64,000 nt of DNA from Asanoa ferruginea (lineage in GTDB: Bacteria; Actinomycetota; Actinomycetes; Mycobacteriales; Micromonosporaceae), in the NCBI RefSeq assembly GCF_003387075.1, contig NZ_QUMQ01000001.1:7874001-7938000 (forward strand), given 5' to 3'. A program made the position numbers and the translations under genes. Below the pieces are notes generated by a model. It was given only the letters and a program-made list of their open reading frames with translations, was not told the origin of the DNA and ran no database searches. Below, in pieces: positions 16,728 to 26,260 of this stretch. Every line of letters starts with the position of its first letter. Position 1 is the first letter of the stretch.

Positions 16728-17546
16728 TCAGGCGGGACCGAGCGGGAGGCGACGCTTGTGCGCCGTAAACTGGAACCGCCGCGCGATCAACTCGGCCACC
16801 TCGGGCCGCACCGGCTTGCCTTCCAGGAAGTCGTCGATGTCGGCGTAGCTGAAGCCGAGGACCTCTTCGTCGGGCCGGCCGGGGTGCAGCGACTCGAGGT
16901 CGGCGGTCGGCACCTTGTGGATCAACGCGGGCGGCGCGCCGAGGGCCTCCGCGAGCGCACGGACCCGGCGCTTGGTCAGACCGGTCAGCGGCACCAGGTC
17001 GGCGGCGCCGTCGCCGTATTTGGTGAAGAAGCCGGTGATCGCCTCGGCGGCGTGGTCGGTGCCGACGACGAGGCCGTGCATGGCGGACGCGACCGCGTAC
17101 TGCGCGATCATCCGCTCCCGGGCCTTGATGTTGCCGAGGATCAGGTCCTGCTGGTCGGTGTCGCGCACCACCAGGCCACCGGCCAGCAACGCGCGCAGGC
17201 TCGCGTCGCTGGCCGGTCCGATGTCGACGGTCAGGGTGCGGTCGGGGCGGATGAACGCCAGGGCCGCCTGGGCGTCGGGCTCGTCGTGCTGCACGCCGTA
17301 GGGCAGCCGCATGGCCACGAAGGCCGCGTCGTGGCCGGCCCGCCGGGCGCGCTCGGCGGCGAGTTGGCAGAGCCGGCCCGCGGTGGCCGAGTCGACGCCA
17401 CCGCTCACCCCGAGCACGAGCGCCTGCGTGTCGGTGCCGATGAGCGCGTCAGCGAGGAACGCCACCCGCCGCTCGATCTCGTTGCCGGCGTCAAATGCCG
17501 GGCCGACCTCGAGCTCGCGGGCGATCTCACCAGGTGACGCGCTCAT
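16728..17546 (-). CDS. nadE: NAD+ synthetase, ammonia-dependent type
   Basis: This 272-residue protein converts deamido-NAD to NAD using ATP and ammonia. The PP-loop is [15 protein letters not shown] near residues 43-57. [35 protein letters not shown] and the P2 loop [16 protein letters not shown] follow in the usual order. No glutaminase domain is attached, and length matches E. coli NadE. The ATG at 17546 is followed 20 codons on by the family N-terminus. It is on the same strand as the siderophore genes, 23 bp downstream of the binding-protein stop, so read-through from the iron-regulated promoter is possible. Confidence 0.92.
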   Translation of the reverse strand: MSASPGEIARELEVGPAFDAGNEIERRVAFLADALIGTDTQALVLGVSGGVDSATAGRLCQLAAERARRAGHDAAFVAMRLPYGVQHDEPDAQAALAFIRPDRTLTVDIGPASDASLRALLAGGLVVRDTDQQDLILGNIKARERMIAQYAVASAMHGLVVGTDHAAEAITGFFTKYGDGAADLVPLTGLTKRRVRALAEALGAPPALIHKVPTADLESLHPGRPDEEVLGFSYADIDDFLEGKPVRPEVAELIARRFQFTAHKRRLPLGPA

Positions 17547-17569
17547 CGTTGCACCGTACCGGCCGGGTA

Positions 17570-18511
17570 TCAGGCGGTGATCAAGCGACTCTGGATGTCG
17601 TCGAGGATCTTGTTGGCGGCGGTGACGCCGATGCCGGTCATCCAGACCTCGGCGGGCACGTCGTAGGCCTTGCCGGCCTTGACCGCGGACAGGTCCTTCC
17701 ACAGGTTGCCGTCGACGACCTTCTTCTGCTGCGCTTGCGCAGTCGGGCCCTGGGCGGTCACGAAGATGACGTCGCCGTCCAGGTCGGCGATCCGCTCCGG
17801 GCTGACCTTGTCGAACCGCTTGTCGTCCTTGTCGGCCAGCTTCTGCCGCTCGGGGCGACCCAGGCCGACGTCGCCGACGACGATGCCGGAGAAGCCGTCC
17901 GGGCCGTACACCCGGATCTCGGCCGGCATGAAGCGCACGATGGAGACCTTGATGCCCGCCGCGTTCGGGATCTTGGCGCCCAGGTCCCTGGCCCGCTGCT
18001 CGTACCCCGCGAGCAGGTCCTTGGCCTTCTGCTCCTGACCGAGAGCCTTGCCGTCGAGCAGGAAGTTGTCCTTCCAAGTGATGCCCACCTTCTCGGTGAA
18101 CACGGTCGGGGCGATCGCCGACAACTCGTCGTAGAACTTCTCCTGGCGGAACTTGCTGCCGAGGATCAGGTCGGGCTGGAGCGCGGCGATCGCCTCCAGG
18201 TCGGGCTCGGAGATCTCGCCGACGTTCTTCACCGACGACAGGTCGCCGAGGTAGGCCGGGAACGTGTCGATCTCCGGCGGCTGGGTCGCGCCGATCGGGG
18301 TGATGCCCAGGCTGACCGCGGTGTCGACCTTGTCGGTGTCGAGCACCACGACCCGCTTCGGGTGCAGCGGGACCGTGGTCGTGCCCATCGCGTGGGTGAT
18401 CTGCTGGGTGCCGCCGTCGTCGGTCGCCGCGGGCACCGGATCGCTGGAGCACGCGGCCGTCATGACGACAACGGTGAGGGCGGCGAGCACGCCTATGGAA
18501 CGTCGGTTCAC
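17570..18511 (-). CDS. Ferric-siderophore ABC transporter, substrate-binding lipoprotein
   Basis: This 313-residue exported lipoprotein has a positively charged start (MNRRS), a hydrophobic core and the lipobox TAAC with Cys near residue 21. The Fe3+-siderophore periplasmic-binding fold follows ([50 protein letters not shown]). It captures iron-siderophore at the membrane face for the two permeases encoded upstream. The GTG at 18511 has AAGGAA 5 nt before it. It is last of the four import genes; the ligand class cannot be read from sequence. Confidence 0.92.
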   Translation of the reverse strand: MNRRSIGVLAALTVVVMTAACSSDPVPAATDDGGTQQITHAMGTTTVPLHPKRVVVLDTDKVDTAVSLGITPIGATQPPEIDTFPAYLGDLSSVKNVGEISEPDLEAIAALQPDLILGSKFRQEKFYDELSAIAPTVFTEKVGITWKDNFLLDGKALGQEQKAKDLLAGYEQRARDLGAKIPNAAGIKVSIVRFMPAEIRVYGPDGFSGIVVGDVGLGRPERQKLADKDDKRFDKVSPERIADLDGDVIFVTAQGPTAQAQQKKVVDGNLWKDLSAVKAGKAYDVPAEVWMTGIGVTAANKILDDIQSRLITA

Positions 18512-18525
18512 TGGAATTCCTTCGG

Positions 18526-19293
18526 TCAGATGTGCAGGACGAGCGGCGCGTCGCTCACCGGGCAGGGCACGACCACGGAGTCGAGGCCGAACACCTCCCG
18601 GACGAGGTCCACGGTGACCACCTCGCGGGGTGGTCCGGCGGCGACCACGGCGCCGTCGCGCATCGCGACGAGGTGGTCGGCGTAGCGGGCGGCCTGGTTG
18701 AGGTCGTGCAGGACGGCGACGATCGTGCGGCCGCCTTCGCGCATCCGGTTGAGCAGGTTGAGCACCTCCACCTGGTGCGCCAGGTCGAGGAAGGTGGTCG
18801 GCTCGTCGAGCAGCAGCGTCTCGGTCCGCTGGGCCAGCGCCATCGCGATCCAGACCCGCTGCCGCTGCCCGCCGGAGAGGTGGTCGACCGGCCGGGTGGC
18901 GAGATCGGCGACACCGGCCTGGTCCATCGCCTCGGCCACCGCGGCGGTGTCCTCCGCCGACCACTGGTGCCACCAGCGCTGGTGCGGCTGGCGGCCGCGG
19001 CCGACCAGGTCCTCGACCGTGACACCCTCGGGCACCAGCGGGCTCTGCGGCAGCACGCCGAGGCGGCGGGCGACCTCGCGGGTGGGCAGCGTGGTGATGT
19101 CGGTGCCGTCCAGCAGGACGCTGCCGGTCCGGGCCGGCAGCAGGCGGGCCAGCGTGCGCAGCAGGGTCGACTTGCCGCAGGCGTTCGGGCCGACGATCAC
19201 GGTGAACGCGCCGTCGGGCAGGTCCAGGTCGAGCCCCGCGAAGACCGCGCGGTCCTGGTAGCCCGCGGCGAGGTCCCGGGCGGTCAGCTTCAC
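18526..19293 (-). CDS. Ferric-siderophore ABC transporter, ATPase
   Basis: This 255-residue FepC/FhuC-like ATPase has Walker [10 protein letters not shown] near residues 35-43, a Q-loop ([10 protein letters not shown]), signature [10 protein letters not shown], Walker [14 protein letters not shown] and H-loop [14 protein letters not shown]. Cys replaces the usual Gly in the third Walker position (GPNAC rather than GPNGC/S), which is common in this subfamily. The GTG at 19293 has GGAGGAA before it and overlaps the stop of the permease gene. It drives import through the two FecCD permeases. Confidence 0.93.
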   Translation of the reverse strand: MKLTARDLAAGYQDRAVFAGLDLDLPDGAFTVIVGPNACGKSTLLRTLARLLPARTGSVLLDGTDITTLPTREVARRLGVLPQSPLVPEGVTVEDLVGRGRQPHQRWWHQWSAEDTAAVAEAMDQAGVADLATRPVDHLSGGQRQRVWIAMALAQRTETLLLDEPTTFLDLAHQVEVLNLLNRMREGGRTIVAVLHDLNQAARYADHLVAMRDGAVVAAGPPREVVTVDLVREVFGLDSVVVPCPVSDAPLVLHI

Positions 19294-20297
19294 GACTTCC
19301 TCCGGACGAGCAGGAACAGCAGGTACGGGCCGCCGATCGCGGCGGTGACGACCCCGGCGGGCAACTGGGTCGGCGCGAACAGCAACCGGCCGACCAGATC
19401 CGCGAGTACGACCAGCAGCGCACCGGTCAGCCCGGCGGCGACCAGCGGTGGGCGTTCGGCGCACACCAACCGGCGGGCCACCTGAGGCGCGACCAGCGCG
19501 ACGAAGTCGACGGCGCCGACCTGCGCGGTGACCATCGCGGCCAGCAGCACCCCGGCGGCGGCCAGGCCGACCCGGCGGGCGACCGGGCGTACGCCCAGCC
19601 CGCGCGCGGTGTCGTCGTCGAGCGCGCTGGTGCGCAGCGCCCAGCCGGCCCAGAACAGCACCGGCAGCAGCGCGACCAGGGTGCCGGTCAACCACAGCGT
19701 CTCGGTCCAGCCCCGCCCGGCCAGCGTGCCGACCAGCCAGATGTGTGCCCGCTGCCCGTCGATCGGTTCGGCGGAGAGCATCACGATCTCGGTCAGCGCG
19801 CGCAGGGCGATCGCGACCGCGACGCCGGCGAGCACGAACCGTTGCGCGGCCAGGCCGTGCCGGGCACCGAGGGCCAGCACCGCGGCGGCCGCGAGCAGCC
19901 CGCCGGCCAGCGCCGCCGGTGCGATCACCGCCGCGGCCGCGCCGGTGGTCAGCGCCACGGTCGCGGCCAGCCCGGCGCCCTGGGTGATGCCGATGACGTC
20001 GGGGCTGGCCAGCGAGTTGCGGGCGACGCTCTGGATCAGCGCGCCGGCCACGCCGAACAGCACCCCGACCGCGACGCCGAGCACGGCCCGGGGCAGCCGC
20101 AGCCGTTGCACGACCACGTCGTAGGGCGTGCCCGCGCCGGACAGCGACCGCAGCACGTCGCCGGGCGCCACATAGGGCCTGCCCAGCGAGACCGCGAGCA
20201 CCAGCGCCGCGGCCAGCAGCACCAGGAGCACGAGGGAGACGAGCACCGCGCGGCGGCGCACCACCAGGGCCAGCCCGCCGACCCGCAGCAGGGTCAC
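19290..20297 (-). CDS. Ferric-siderophore ABC transporter, permease 2 (FecCD family)
   Basis: This is a 335-residue integral membrane protein with about nine to ten hydrophobic segments and FecCD landmarks: [35 protein letters not shown], and the ATPase-coupling segment [11 protein letters not shown]. It pairs with the preceding permease. Its GTG start and stop both sit in 4-bp GTGA overlaps with permease 1 and the ATPase gene, giving a tightly coupled operon. Confidence 0.92.
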   Translation of the reverse strand: MTLLRVGGLALVVRRRAVLVSLVLLVLLAAALVLAVSLGRPYVAPGDVLRSLSGAGTPYDVVVQRLRLPRAVLGVAVGVLFGVAGALIQSVARNSLASPDVIGITQGAGLAATVALTTGAAAAVIAPAALAGGLLAAAAVLALGARHGLAAQRFVLAGVAVAIALRALTEIVMLSAEPIDGQRAHIWLVGTLAGRGWTETLWLTGTLVALLPVLFWAGWALRTSALDDDTARGLGVRPVARRVGLAAAGVLLAAMVTAQVGAVDFVALVAPQVARRLVCAERPPLVAAGLTGALLVVLADLVGRLLFAPTQLPAGVVTAAIGGPYLLFLLVRRKS

Positions 20298-21283
20298 GCC
20301 GCCACCACCCGGGCGCGGTTGACCAGCACGGCCAGCAGCGGCGCGCCGATCAGCGCGGTGACGATCCCGGCCGACACCTCGCCGGGCAGCACCACCACCC
20401 GCCCGATCACGTCGGCGGCCAGCAGCAGGCTCGGTCCGAGCAGCACCGAGACGGCGAGCACCCAGCGCTGGTCGGAGCCGACCAGGTAGCGGGCCAGGTG
20501 CGGCACGGCGAGCCCGACGAACGCGATCGGCCCGGCCGCCGCCACGCCGGCGCCGGTCAGCAGCACCGCGGCGACGCCGCCACCGATCCGGGTCAGCCCG
20601 ACCCGGGTGCCGAGGCCCTTCGCGACGTCGTCGCCCAGCGCGAGCGAGTCGAGACCGCGGGCCACCACGGCGGCCAGCACAAGGCCGGCCAGCAGGAACG
20701 GCAGCACCTGGAGGGCGACCGCCGAGTCCCGGCCGGTGAGGCCGCCGACGACCCAGAAGCGGTATTCCTCGAACGTCCGCGCGTCGGCGCTGAGCAGGCC
20801 GGCGGTGACCGCGCCGAGGCTCGCGTCCAGCGCGGCGCCGACCAGGGCCAGGGTGACGGGCGAGGCCCCTTCGCGGGTGCGCGCGGCCACGCCGAACACC
20901 AGCAGCCCGGCACCGAGCGCACCGGCGATGCCGAACCACACGTAGCCGGTCAGCGAGCCGATGCCGAACACCGTGATGGCCACGACCACTCCGAGCGAGG
21001 CGCCGGCGCTGATGCCCAGGATCCGCGGCTCGGCCAGCGGGTTGCGGGTCAGCGCCTGGAGCAGCACACCGGCGGCGGCCAGGGCGGCACCGACGACCAG
21101 GCCGAGCAGCGTGCGCGGGACCCGCAGGTCCCAGACCACAGTGGCCGCTTCACCGCCGTCCGGCGCGACCAGCGCGTGCCACACGCGGGCCAGGCTCAAC
21201 GGATTGCTGCCCACGGCCAGGCTGGTCAACACGACCAGCAGGAGCAGCACCGCCCCAGCCAGCAGCACCAAACGACGACGCAC
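20294..21283 (-). CDS. Ferric-siderophore ABC transporter, permease 1 (FecCD family)
   Basis: This is a 329-residue membrane protein of the BtuC/FhuB fold. It has [38 protein letters not shown] and [17 protein letters not shown], the last close to the interface with the ATPase. It is the first gene of the iron-import operon. The GTG at 21283 follows AAGGA, and an iron-box-like sequence ends 8 bp upstream, so binding of an IdeR/DmdR repressor would cover the promoter end and the ribosome-binding site. Confidence 0.92.
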   Translation of the reverse strand: MRRRLVLLAGAVLLLLVVLTSLAVGSNPLSLARVWHALVAPDGGEAATVVWDLRVPRTLLGLVVGAALAAAGVLLQALTRNPLAEPRILGISAGASLGVVVAITVFGIGSLTGYVWFGIAGALGAGLLVFGVAARTREGASPVTLALVGAALDASLGAVTAGLLSADARTFEEYRFWVVGGLTGRDSAVALQVLPFLLAGLVLAAVVARGLDSLALGDDVAKGLGTRVGLTRIGGGVAAVLLTGAGVAAAGPIAFVGLAVPHLARYLVGSDQRWVLAVSVLLGPSLLLAADVIGRVVVLPGEVSAGIVTALIGAPLLAVLVNRARVVAA

Positions 21284-21291
21284 CCGAGTCC

Positions 21292-21310
21292 TTAGCTAAG
21301 CCTGCCCTAA
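21292..21310 (-). promoter_or_regulatory. Iron box (IdeR/DmdR-type operator)
   Basis: Read on the minus strand the 19 bp are TTAGGGCAGGCTTAGCTAA, matching the IdeR/DmdR/DtxR consensus TTAGGTTAGGCTAACCTAA at 15 of 19 positions, including the TTAGG and CTAA ends. It lies immediately before the siderophore permease start, where iron-loaded repressor would shut the operon down. Confidence 0.8.
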
Positions 21311-21464
21311 CCAGCGGTGGGACTGTAATAGCTGGACTCGCCGTAGCGCCCGCTCTCGTGATCTAGACCACGTGAAAGCCTTTATGGACAATGCCGCCCG
21401 AATGAATCGCAAAGCGGGCTAATTTGGATGAACTCCATGGAATGGGGCAAAGGAGGTTCGCGAA

Positions 21465-22937
21465 ATGAGCCGACGCGGTCCCTTCGCGGGCCACTACCCC
21501 GTGGTCGCGACGATGGTCGTCACCGCATTGATCCCCTACCTGGTGCTCTCCGCGGCGCTCGGGCCGATCACGCCCATCGTGCAACAGCAACTGGGCATGA
21601 GCACCGAGCAGATCAACCTGGCGACCGGCCTGGCCAACGCGGGCTACGCGCTCGGCACCGTGCTGTCGGTGCAGCTCGCCCAGCACCTGCCACAGCGCCG
21701 CATGCTGATCATCTACGCGTTGGTGCTGGTGGCCGGCTCGCTGCTGGCGGCATCGGCGACCGGCGCGATCCAGTTCATCACCGGGCACGTGCTCCAGGGC
21801 CTGTGCACCAGCCTCCTGTTGATCGCGGCCGTGCCGCCGCTGGTCACCGGCTTCCCGCCGTCGAAGATCCGCTACACGGCGGTGATCCTGAACCTGTCGA
21901 TCTTCGGCGCGGTCGCGCTGGGTCCGCTGATCGGCGGCATCCAGGCCAACTACCACAACTGGCGGCCGCTGTTCTGGATCATCGCGGGTATCTCGATCCT
22001 CGCGCTGCTGTTGGTGCTGCTGACGTTCGAGGACATACCGCCGGCCGACCTCACCTCGACCCGCTCGCCGCTCGCGGTCTCGATGGCCGCAGTCGGCTGC
22101 ATCGCGGCGTTCTACGGCTCCGCGCAGCTCCTCACGAAACAGAAGATCGAGGCCGAGACGCTGGGGCCGCTGATCGGCGGCGTGCTGGTGATCGTCGCCC
22201 TGCTGATCCAGCAGTACCACTCCAAGCGGCCGCTGCTGATCATCAAGCCGCTCACCACGACCATGCCGACGTCGGGCATCGTGGTGGCCATCTGCGCCGC
22301 GGCCGCCTCGGTCTCGGCGATCACGCTGAGCAGCGTGCTCCTCCAGGACCGCTACTCGCCGCTCAAGCTGGGCCTGCTCTACCTGCCCGAGTTCGGCGGC
22401 GCGTTCATCACCGCGATCCTGTTCGCGATCCTGTTCACGACGAAGGGCCTGCACTACTTCGCGCTCGTCGGGCTGGCCTGCCTGAGCGCCGGAATCGCGC
22501 TGCTCGCCGTCGACATGCCGCCCAGCACCATCGTCGTGCTGATTGCCACCGGCCTGATCGGCGTCGGCGTCGGCGCCTCGGTCACGCCGGCGCTGTTCAT
22601 CGCCGGCTTCTCGCTGCGCAACGCCGCTCTCCAGCGGGTCTTCGCGATCGTCGAGCTGATGCGCGCAGTGGCGGCCTTCATGATCGCACCGGTCCTGCTC
22701 TACGTCGCCCTGAACGTCGGGAGCAGTGCTACCGCGGGCATCCGCACCGCCCTCTGGGTGTGCCTGGGCCTGTCGGTCTTCGGGGCCCTGGTCGGGGTCG
22801 CGCTCTACACGCTCGGCGGCGTCCGGCCGCCCAAGCCCGCGCTGCTGCGCTGGTTCGGCGGCGAAGCGGCGTGGTATTCCCCGCCGCTGCTCGCCCGGCT
22901 CCGCCCCAACGCCAGCACCGAAGCCCCGGAGGTCTAG
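21465..22937 (+). CDS. MFS transporter, drug/proton antiporter type
   Basis: This is a 490-residue protein with about 14 hydrophobic segments, fitting the 14-TM DHA2 group. Segment 1 starts PVVATMVVTALIPYLVLSAALGP, and the A-like loop reads GLANAGYALGTVLSVQLAQHLPQRRM. A longer cytoplasmic tail follows the last segment. Predicted to export a small molecule; the substrate is unknown. The ATG at 21465 has AAAGGAGG 8 nt upstream. It is divergent from the siderophore operon across about 180 bp, so it may export the cognate siderophore, but no iron box lies directly before it. Confidence 0.88.
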   Translation: MSRRGPFAGHYPVVATMVVTALIPYLVLSAALGPITPIVQQQLGMSTEQINLATGLANAGYALGTVLSVQLAQHLPQRRMLIIYALVLVAGSLLAASATGAIQFITGHVLQGLCTSLLLIAAVPPLVTGFPPSKIRYTAVILNLSIFGAVALGPLIGGIQANYHNWRPLFWIIAGISILALLLVLLTFEDIPPADLTSTRSPLAVSMAAVGCIAAFYGSAQLLTKQKIEAETLGPLIGGVLVIVALLIQQYHSKRPLLIIKPLTTTMPTSGIVVAICAAAASVSAITLSSVLLQDRYSPLKLGLLYLPEFGGAFITAILFAILFTTKGLHYFALVGLACLSAGIALLAVDMPPSTIVVLIATGLIGVGVGASVTPALFIAGFSLRNAALQRVFAIVELMRAVAAFMIAPVLLYVALNVGSSATAGIRTALWVCLGLSVFGALVGVALYTLGGVRPPKPALLRWFGGEAAWYSPPLLARLRPNASTEAPEV

Positions 22938-23639
22938 GTCGCGGCCGCCGGCGGATCGACGCGGCGATGACCACAAGCAGAGCTGCTGCCCGATGGCCAC
23001 AACAGGCGACCTGGACCCAGGAAGCGAGGCCATCGCGCAAATCATCCCGAGGAGACGGGGTGAGTGGCAGACGCCCACGCACGCCCGCGTTCGAGGAGAA
23101 CGCCCGCGACTAGTCGGAATCACGGAGTGAGCCGCACCAGGACGCCCCGTCTGCCGACGTGAGTGCAGTCGACGGTGGCCTGCCGCCCAGCGGTGCCTGC
23201 TCCGGAGCTTCGATGATGGGATGGATCGGTATGTTCGCCACGAACACGTGGACGCCATGTCAGATCGGTGCAGCACGGGGGGATCGATAGGAACTGCAAG
23301 AGCTCTACCTTGACCTGCGCGATACGGGGAACCAAAGGCGAAGCCAATGGCCGCAACCTGGCTGGGGCAACAGACGCCGTGAACAACATCGAGATCTACC
23401 TCCATCCGCGACGCCGTACGTCGGCGCGGCCGCATCGTCATCAGATTGCACCGACGGCGCCTTTGGCTCCTCCACCGATGCCACGAAGAAACCAGAAACA
23501 CGCTTGATCCGCCTGCCGTCCGGCGCTCCCGGCTCCAAACGGGCCTTGACGGCAATCGTTGGTCCTTCGTCAAGCTCGACAGGGACGGACCGCTTTCGGT
23601 GGACTGTCCTGCGTGGACGCACGGACATACGGTGAGTTC
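22938..23639. other. 702-bp stretch without a supportable gene
   Basis: Several short open frames exist but none has a ribosome-binding site plus family resemblance or G/C third-position bias. Base composition is visibly plainer than on either side. It looks like the left part of an acquired segment or gene remnants, with the promoter of the next gene near its right end. Confidence 0.5.
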
Positions 23640-25004
23640 ATGGACGCATACGACTCATCCCGGCGATCGTCCTGGACAACGCCGCAATATTTCTCGGCGT
23701 CTGATGGTGGCGTCGAACACTCGATCTCACGAGATCCGGCGATCTTCGATAACAGCCTCGTCTACAACCTGCTGTTCTCCGAGGGCGGACTCGTCATCCC
23801 GGACATCTTCTTTTTCAATTGCGAGCCGTTAATCGGGCACGTCGCCAGGTACAACACAGGACATTGGCCGCTCGTCCTCCAAGCGCTGCGGCGGGGCCTG
23901 ATCATTCCTGCGTTCCGGTCCGAGGATACTGAGACATTCGGCGGTGCGCTTTCAGCGATCGGCGGCGAGCAGATTCTGGGGATCGAATACCAGCAGTACC
24001 TGAGGCACAGCACCCAGCCCGAACTCCTCGCCGAGGCGCTCGATGTCGCTACTGCTGGGTCGTCGAAAGCGTTGCGAATGAGTTGGCCCTCGAACATGGG
24101 TGGTCGATATCAAAAGGTGGTCGAAGCGACTTTTAGTCGTCCGGAATTGCCCCGCGCACTCGACGAGCGCCAGCACGACCTGTGGGTAGGCATTGAGGAG
24201 TGGCGCGAGACAGTGCCGGAGGCGGCGATGCGTGCAACGCGTGATAAGGGTGGTCTAGGCCTGCGCCGGGCCGAGATGTTCAACGCCTTAGGCGCCAGGT
24301 TGCCGATCATTGGCGGGCCGCGCGATTTCGACAAGCCACGTGACCTGATCACGGCAGTGGACGCGTTGCGAGACGAGCAGCTTTCGCGAAGAGTGCGATT
24401 TTTCGTCGATGTTGTAAACGTTACCTATCAGCGTAGTCAGGCTACGGGGTTCAGCAGCCTGCACAACTCTATTGGCCCCCTCTCGCCTGTGACCATGTCG
24501 CTCTACCCTGATGATGACGGGATCAACGCGTTGCCGACGACCTTGGAGATTGCCGTAAGGGTGCCGACAGTCAGGACGCTGCTCGAGGCCGACAGTGCGC
24601 GGGTGCTTGACGCCATGACGAGTGGGGCTGGGCAAGGTTTCTTTGCCAGCAGACGGGCATGGATGGCCAATCGTGAACCGACCAACGAGACCCGCATGTC
24701 GGAGACCCTGAGGCTGCACGCAGAGGCCTACGCACGCGAGCTACGCGAGGTGGCAAAGGGTGGCCGCAGCAATCTGACCATCGTTGTCGCACAGAGCGCA
24801 TCGGTCGGGTTCTTCAGCACTGCGTTCACGAAGACGCTCGACTTTTTGGCGAACACCGACCATGCCAACCCGGCCTACGGCCTAGTAGCGGGCGTCGTCG
24901 GTGCGGGAGTGACGTTCTACGTAAAGTTCCAGCCAACGCGGCGCCACAAGTTGACCGTCCCTCGGAACCCTCCTGAGACCACAATCCCGATCTTCACTGC
25001 CTAA
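23640..25004 (+). CDS. Hypothetical protein with a C-terminal hydrophobic segment (island gene)
   Basis: This is a 454-residue protein I do not recognise. The N-terminal part (SVYNLLFSEG-like, with DIFFFNCEPLIGHVARYN) looks globular; residues 350-390 are charged and helical (EAYARELREVAKGG). Near the C-terminus AYGLVAGVVGAGVTFYVKF is a probable membrane segment. Codon use is less G/C-biased than the rest of the window (TTT, TCG, GAT, CGA common), a sign of transfer. The ATG at 23640 is weakly preceded by GTGAG; an in-frame start at 23559 is possible. Its stop overlaps the stop of the convergent next gene. No function is assigned. Confidence 0.65.
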   Translation: MDAYDSSRRSSWTTPQYFSASDGGVEHSISRDPAIFDNSLVYNLLFSEGGLVIPDIFFFNCEPLIGHVARYNTGHWPLVLQALRRGLIIPAFRSEDTETFGGALSAIGGEQILGIEYQQYLRHSTQPELLAEALDVATAGSSKALRMSWPSNMGGRYQKVVEATFSRPELPRALDERQHDLWVGIEEWRETVPEAAMRATRDKGGLGLRRAEMFNALGARLPIIGGPRDFDKPRDLITAVDALRDEQLSRRVRFFVDVVNVTYQRSQATGFSSLHNSIGPLSPVTMSLYPDDDGINALPTTLEIAVRVPTVRTLLEADSARVLDAMTSGAGQGFFASRRAWMANREPTNETRMSETLRLHAEAYARELREVAKGGRSNLTIVVAQSASVGFFSTAFTKTLDFLANTDHANPAYGLVAGVVGAGVTFYVKFQPTRRHKLTVPRNPPETTIPIFTA

Positions 25005-25720
25005 CCACCGTTCAATTCAATCAGGTCCGCGACGGTCGCCTGCGCCAGTGGAATCGTCCGGATCGTCGGGAGCAGGGTGGGTGTGTCCGCGGCGACCACC
25101 GAGACATCGGCCATTTGAATCGTGACCGCAGTCGGACGGGCTGCCAGGTAGCCGCGTCCAGCGTCGACCGCCTTGGTCACGTCGGTAAGGTCCGCGCCGT
25201 GGCAGTGGCCGAGCACCATGTACAGGTCGTCATCAACGTCCGAAGGTGTCGCATGATAGCGATGCAGGACGTTGGCCGAGATCATCCGACGTCGCAACTC
25301 GTCGAGACGCCGGTCCGCGCCGCTGGAACGGAACGCCTCCGTGGGCCAGCCGATAATGACGACGCTGCCTCCCTGTTCCGAAAGACACCTGGTGCGCAGA
25401 GCCTGTCCTCGACTACTGAAGCCAAGCTCCTCCGCAACCCCTCCGAACTGGACCGTCAGCGGGTCGGTAAGCGCCGCGGTGAGCATACGCAGGGCCGCCG
25501 GGTAATCCATGCGCTTGCGCGCGCCTCGGTGCTCTCTGTAGAAGTCGTTCACGCCGGAGGCACCGCCGAGCGCGATCAGCGTGCCGTGGATCTGGTCCAG
25601 GACGTATGGCCGGAACGCACGACCCAAGGACCGGGCCACGATGTCCTGTAGCTCGGATAGCAGGCTGGCCAGAGGGTCTTTTTTGGGGCCGTAGAAGGCG
25701 ACAGCAGACACGTACCGCAT
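25001..25720 (-). CDS. Hypothetical protein, possible 2H-phosphoesterase-like (island gene)
   Basis: This is a 239-residue protein starting MRYVSAVAFYGPKK at 25720; an ATG at 25732 would add four residues. DQIHGTLIALGG near residue 48 looks like one HxTL motif of the 2H phosphoesterase/ligase fold, and YMVLGHCHGADL near 185 supplies another histidine cluster, but a clear second HxT/S is not visible. Codon bias is weaker than in core genes. It is convergent with the 454-residue gene, sharing stop-codon bases. Function unknown; the 2H idea is a weak motif-level suggestion. Confidence 0.6.
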   Translation of the reverse strand: MRYVSAVAFYGPKKDPLASLLSELQDIVARSLGRAFRPYVLDQIHGTLIALGGASGVNDFYREHRGARKRMDYPAALRMLTAALTDPLTVQFGGVAEELGFSSRGQALRTRCLSEQGGSVVIIGWPTEAFRSSGADRRLDELRRRMISANVLHRYHATPSDVDDDLYMVLGHCHGADLTDVTKAVDAGRGYLAARPTAVTIQMADVSVVAADTPTLLPTIRTIPLAQATVADLIELNGG

Positions 25721-25893
25721 AGGGCAGAGCATAAGGCGATTTCGCCACACTGTATGTGCGCCGTGGGAGCGCAGCGTCGCCGTAGCACTCAGTAGAGAGT
25801 GGCGCGGTTCTACCCGTGGGCACGGCCCCGAAAGGATGAATCGTAGAAAACGGACTCTTGGCCTATAGCGATCACGGCGTGCCTGCACCGACC

Positions 25894-26260
25894 ATGGCGG
25901 TGCGCCGCATCGTTGGCTTCGACTGGGTGGGGCCCATGTTTCTCGGTGATATCTATGGAGTCCTGCTAATGGGCTCATTCATTGTCAGTGCCGTCGCGGC
26001 CGTCGACGCGTTCCGGTATCACCCTCTAGAGTGGTCGGCAGCGGGCTACGGTCAAAGGTTCCGTTTTATGGTCATCGGATCGCCGGCGCTGGCGCTCGTT
26101 TGCGTCCCGGTGGGCGCTGTCGTGGCGTCGTTCTACCTACTGAAGATGCGCCAGTCCCTGACGCTCGTGCGCCGAGCCAACGACCTTCGCGGCGCGCCCG
26201 TGCCGCCGCTGGCGATCGGGCTCGGCGGCGTCTGGCGTGAACTTTCATGGCGTCAGAAAA
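25894..26260 (+). pseudogene. Truncated two-segment membrane protein at island edge
   Basis: From the ATG at 25894 (MAVRRIVGFDW) the frame encodes two clear membrane segments, YGVLLMGSFIVSAVAAVDAF and SPALALVCVPVGAVVASFYL, then a charged stretch (RQSLTLVRRANDLRG). Around 26245-26275 it runs without a stop into DNA that is the antisense of the metallopeptidase gene. The natural 3' end is therefore missing. The end coordinate is approximate. Confidence 0.5.

Noticed and set aside
23268-23507. 79-codon plus-strand frame in the gene-poor stretch
   Set aside because: No ribosome-binding site, no family resemblance, and equal-quality frames overlap it on the other strand.
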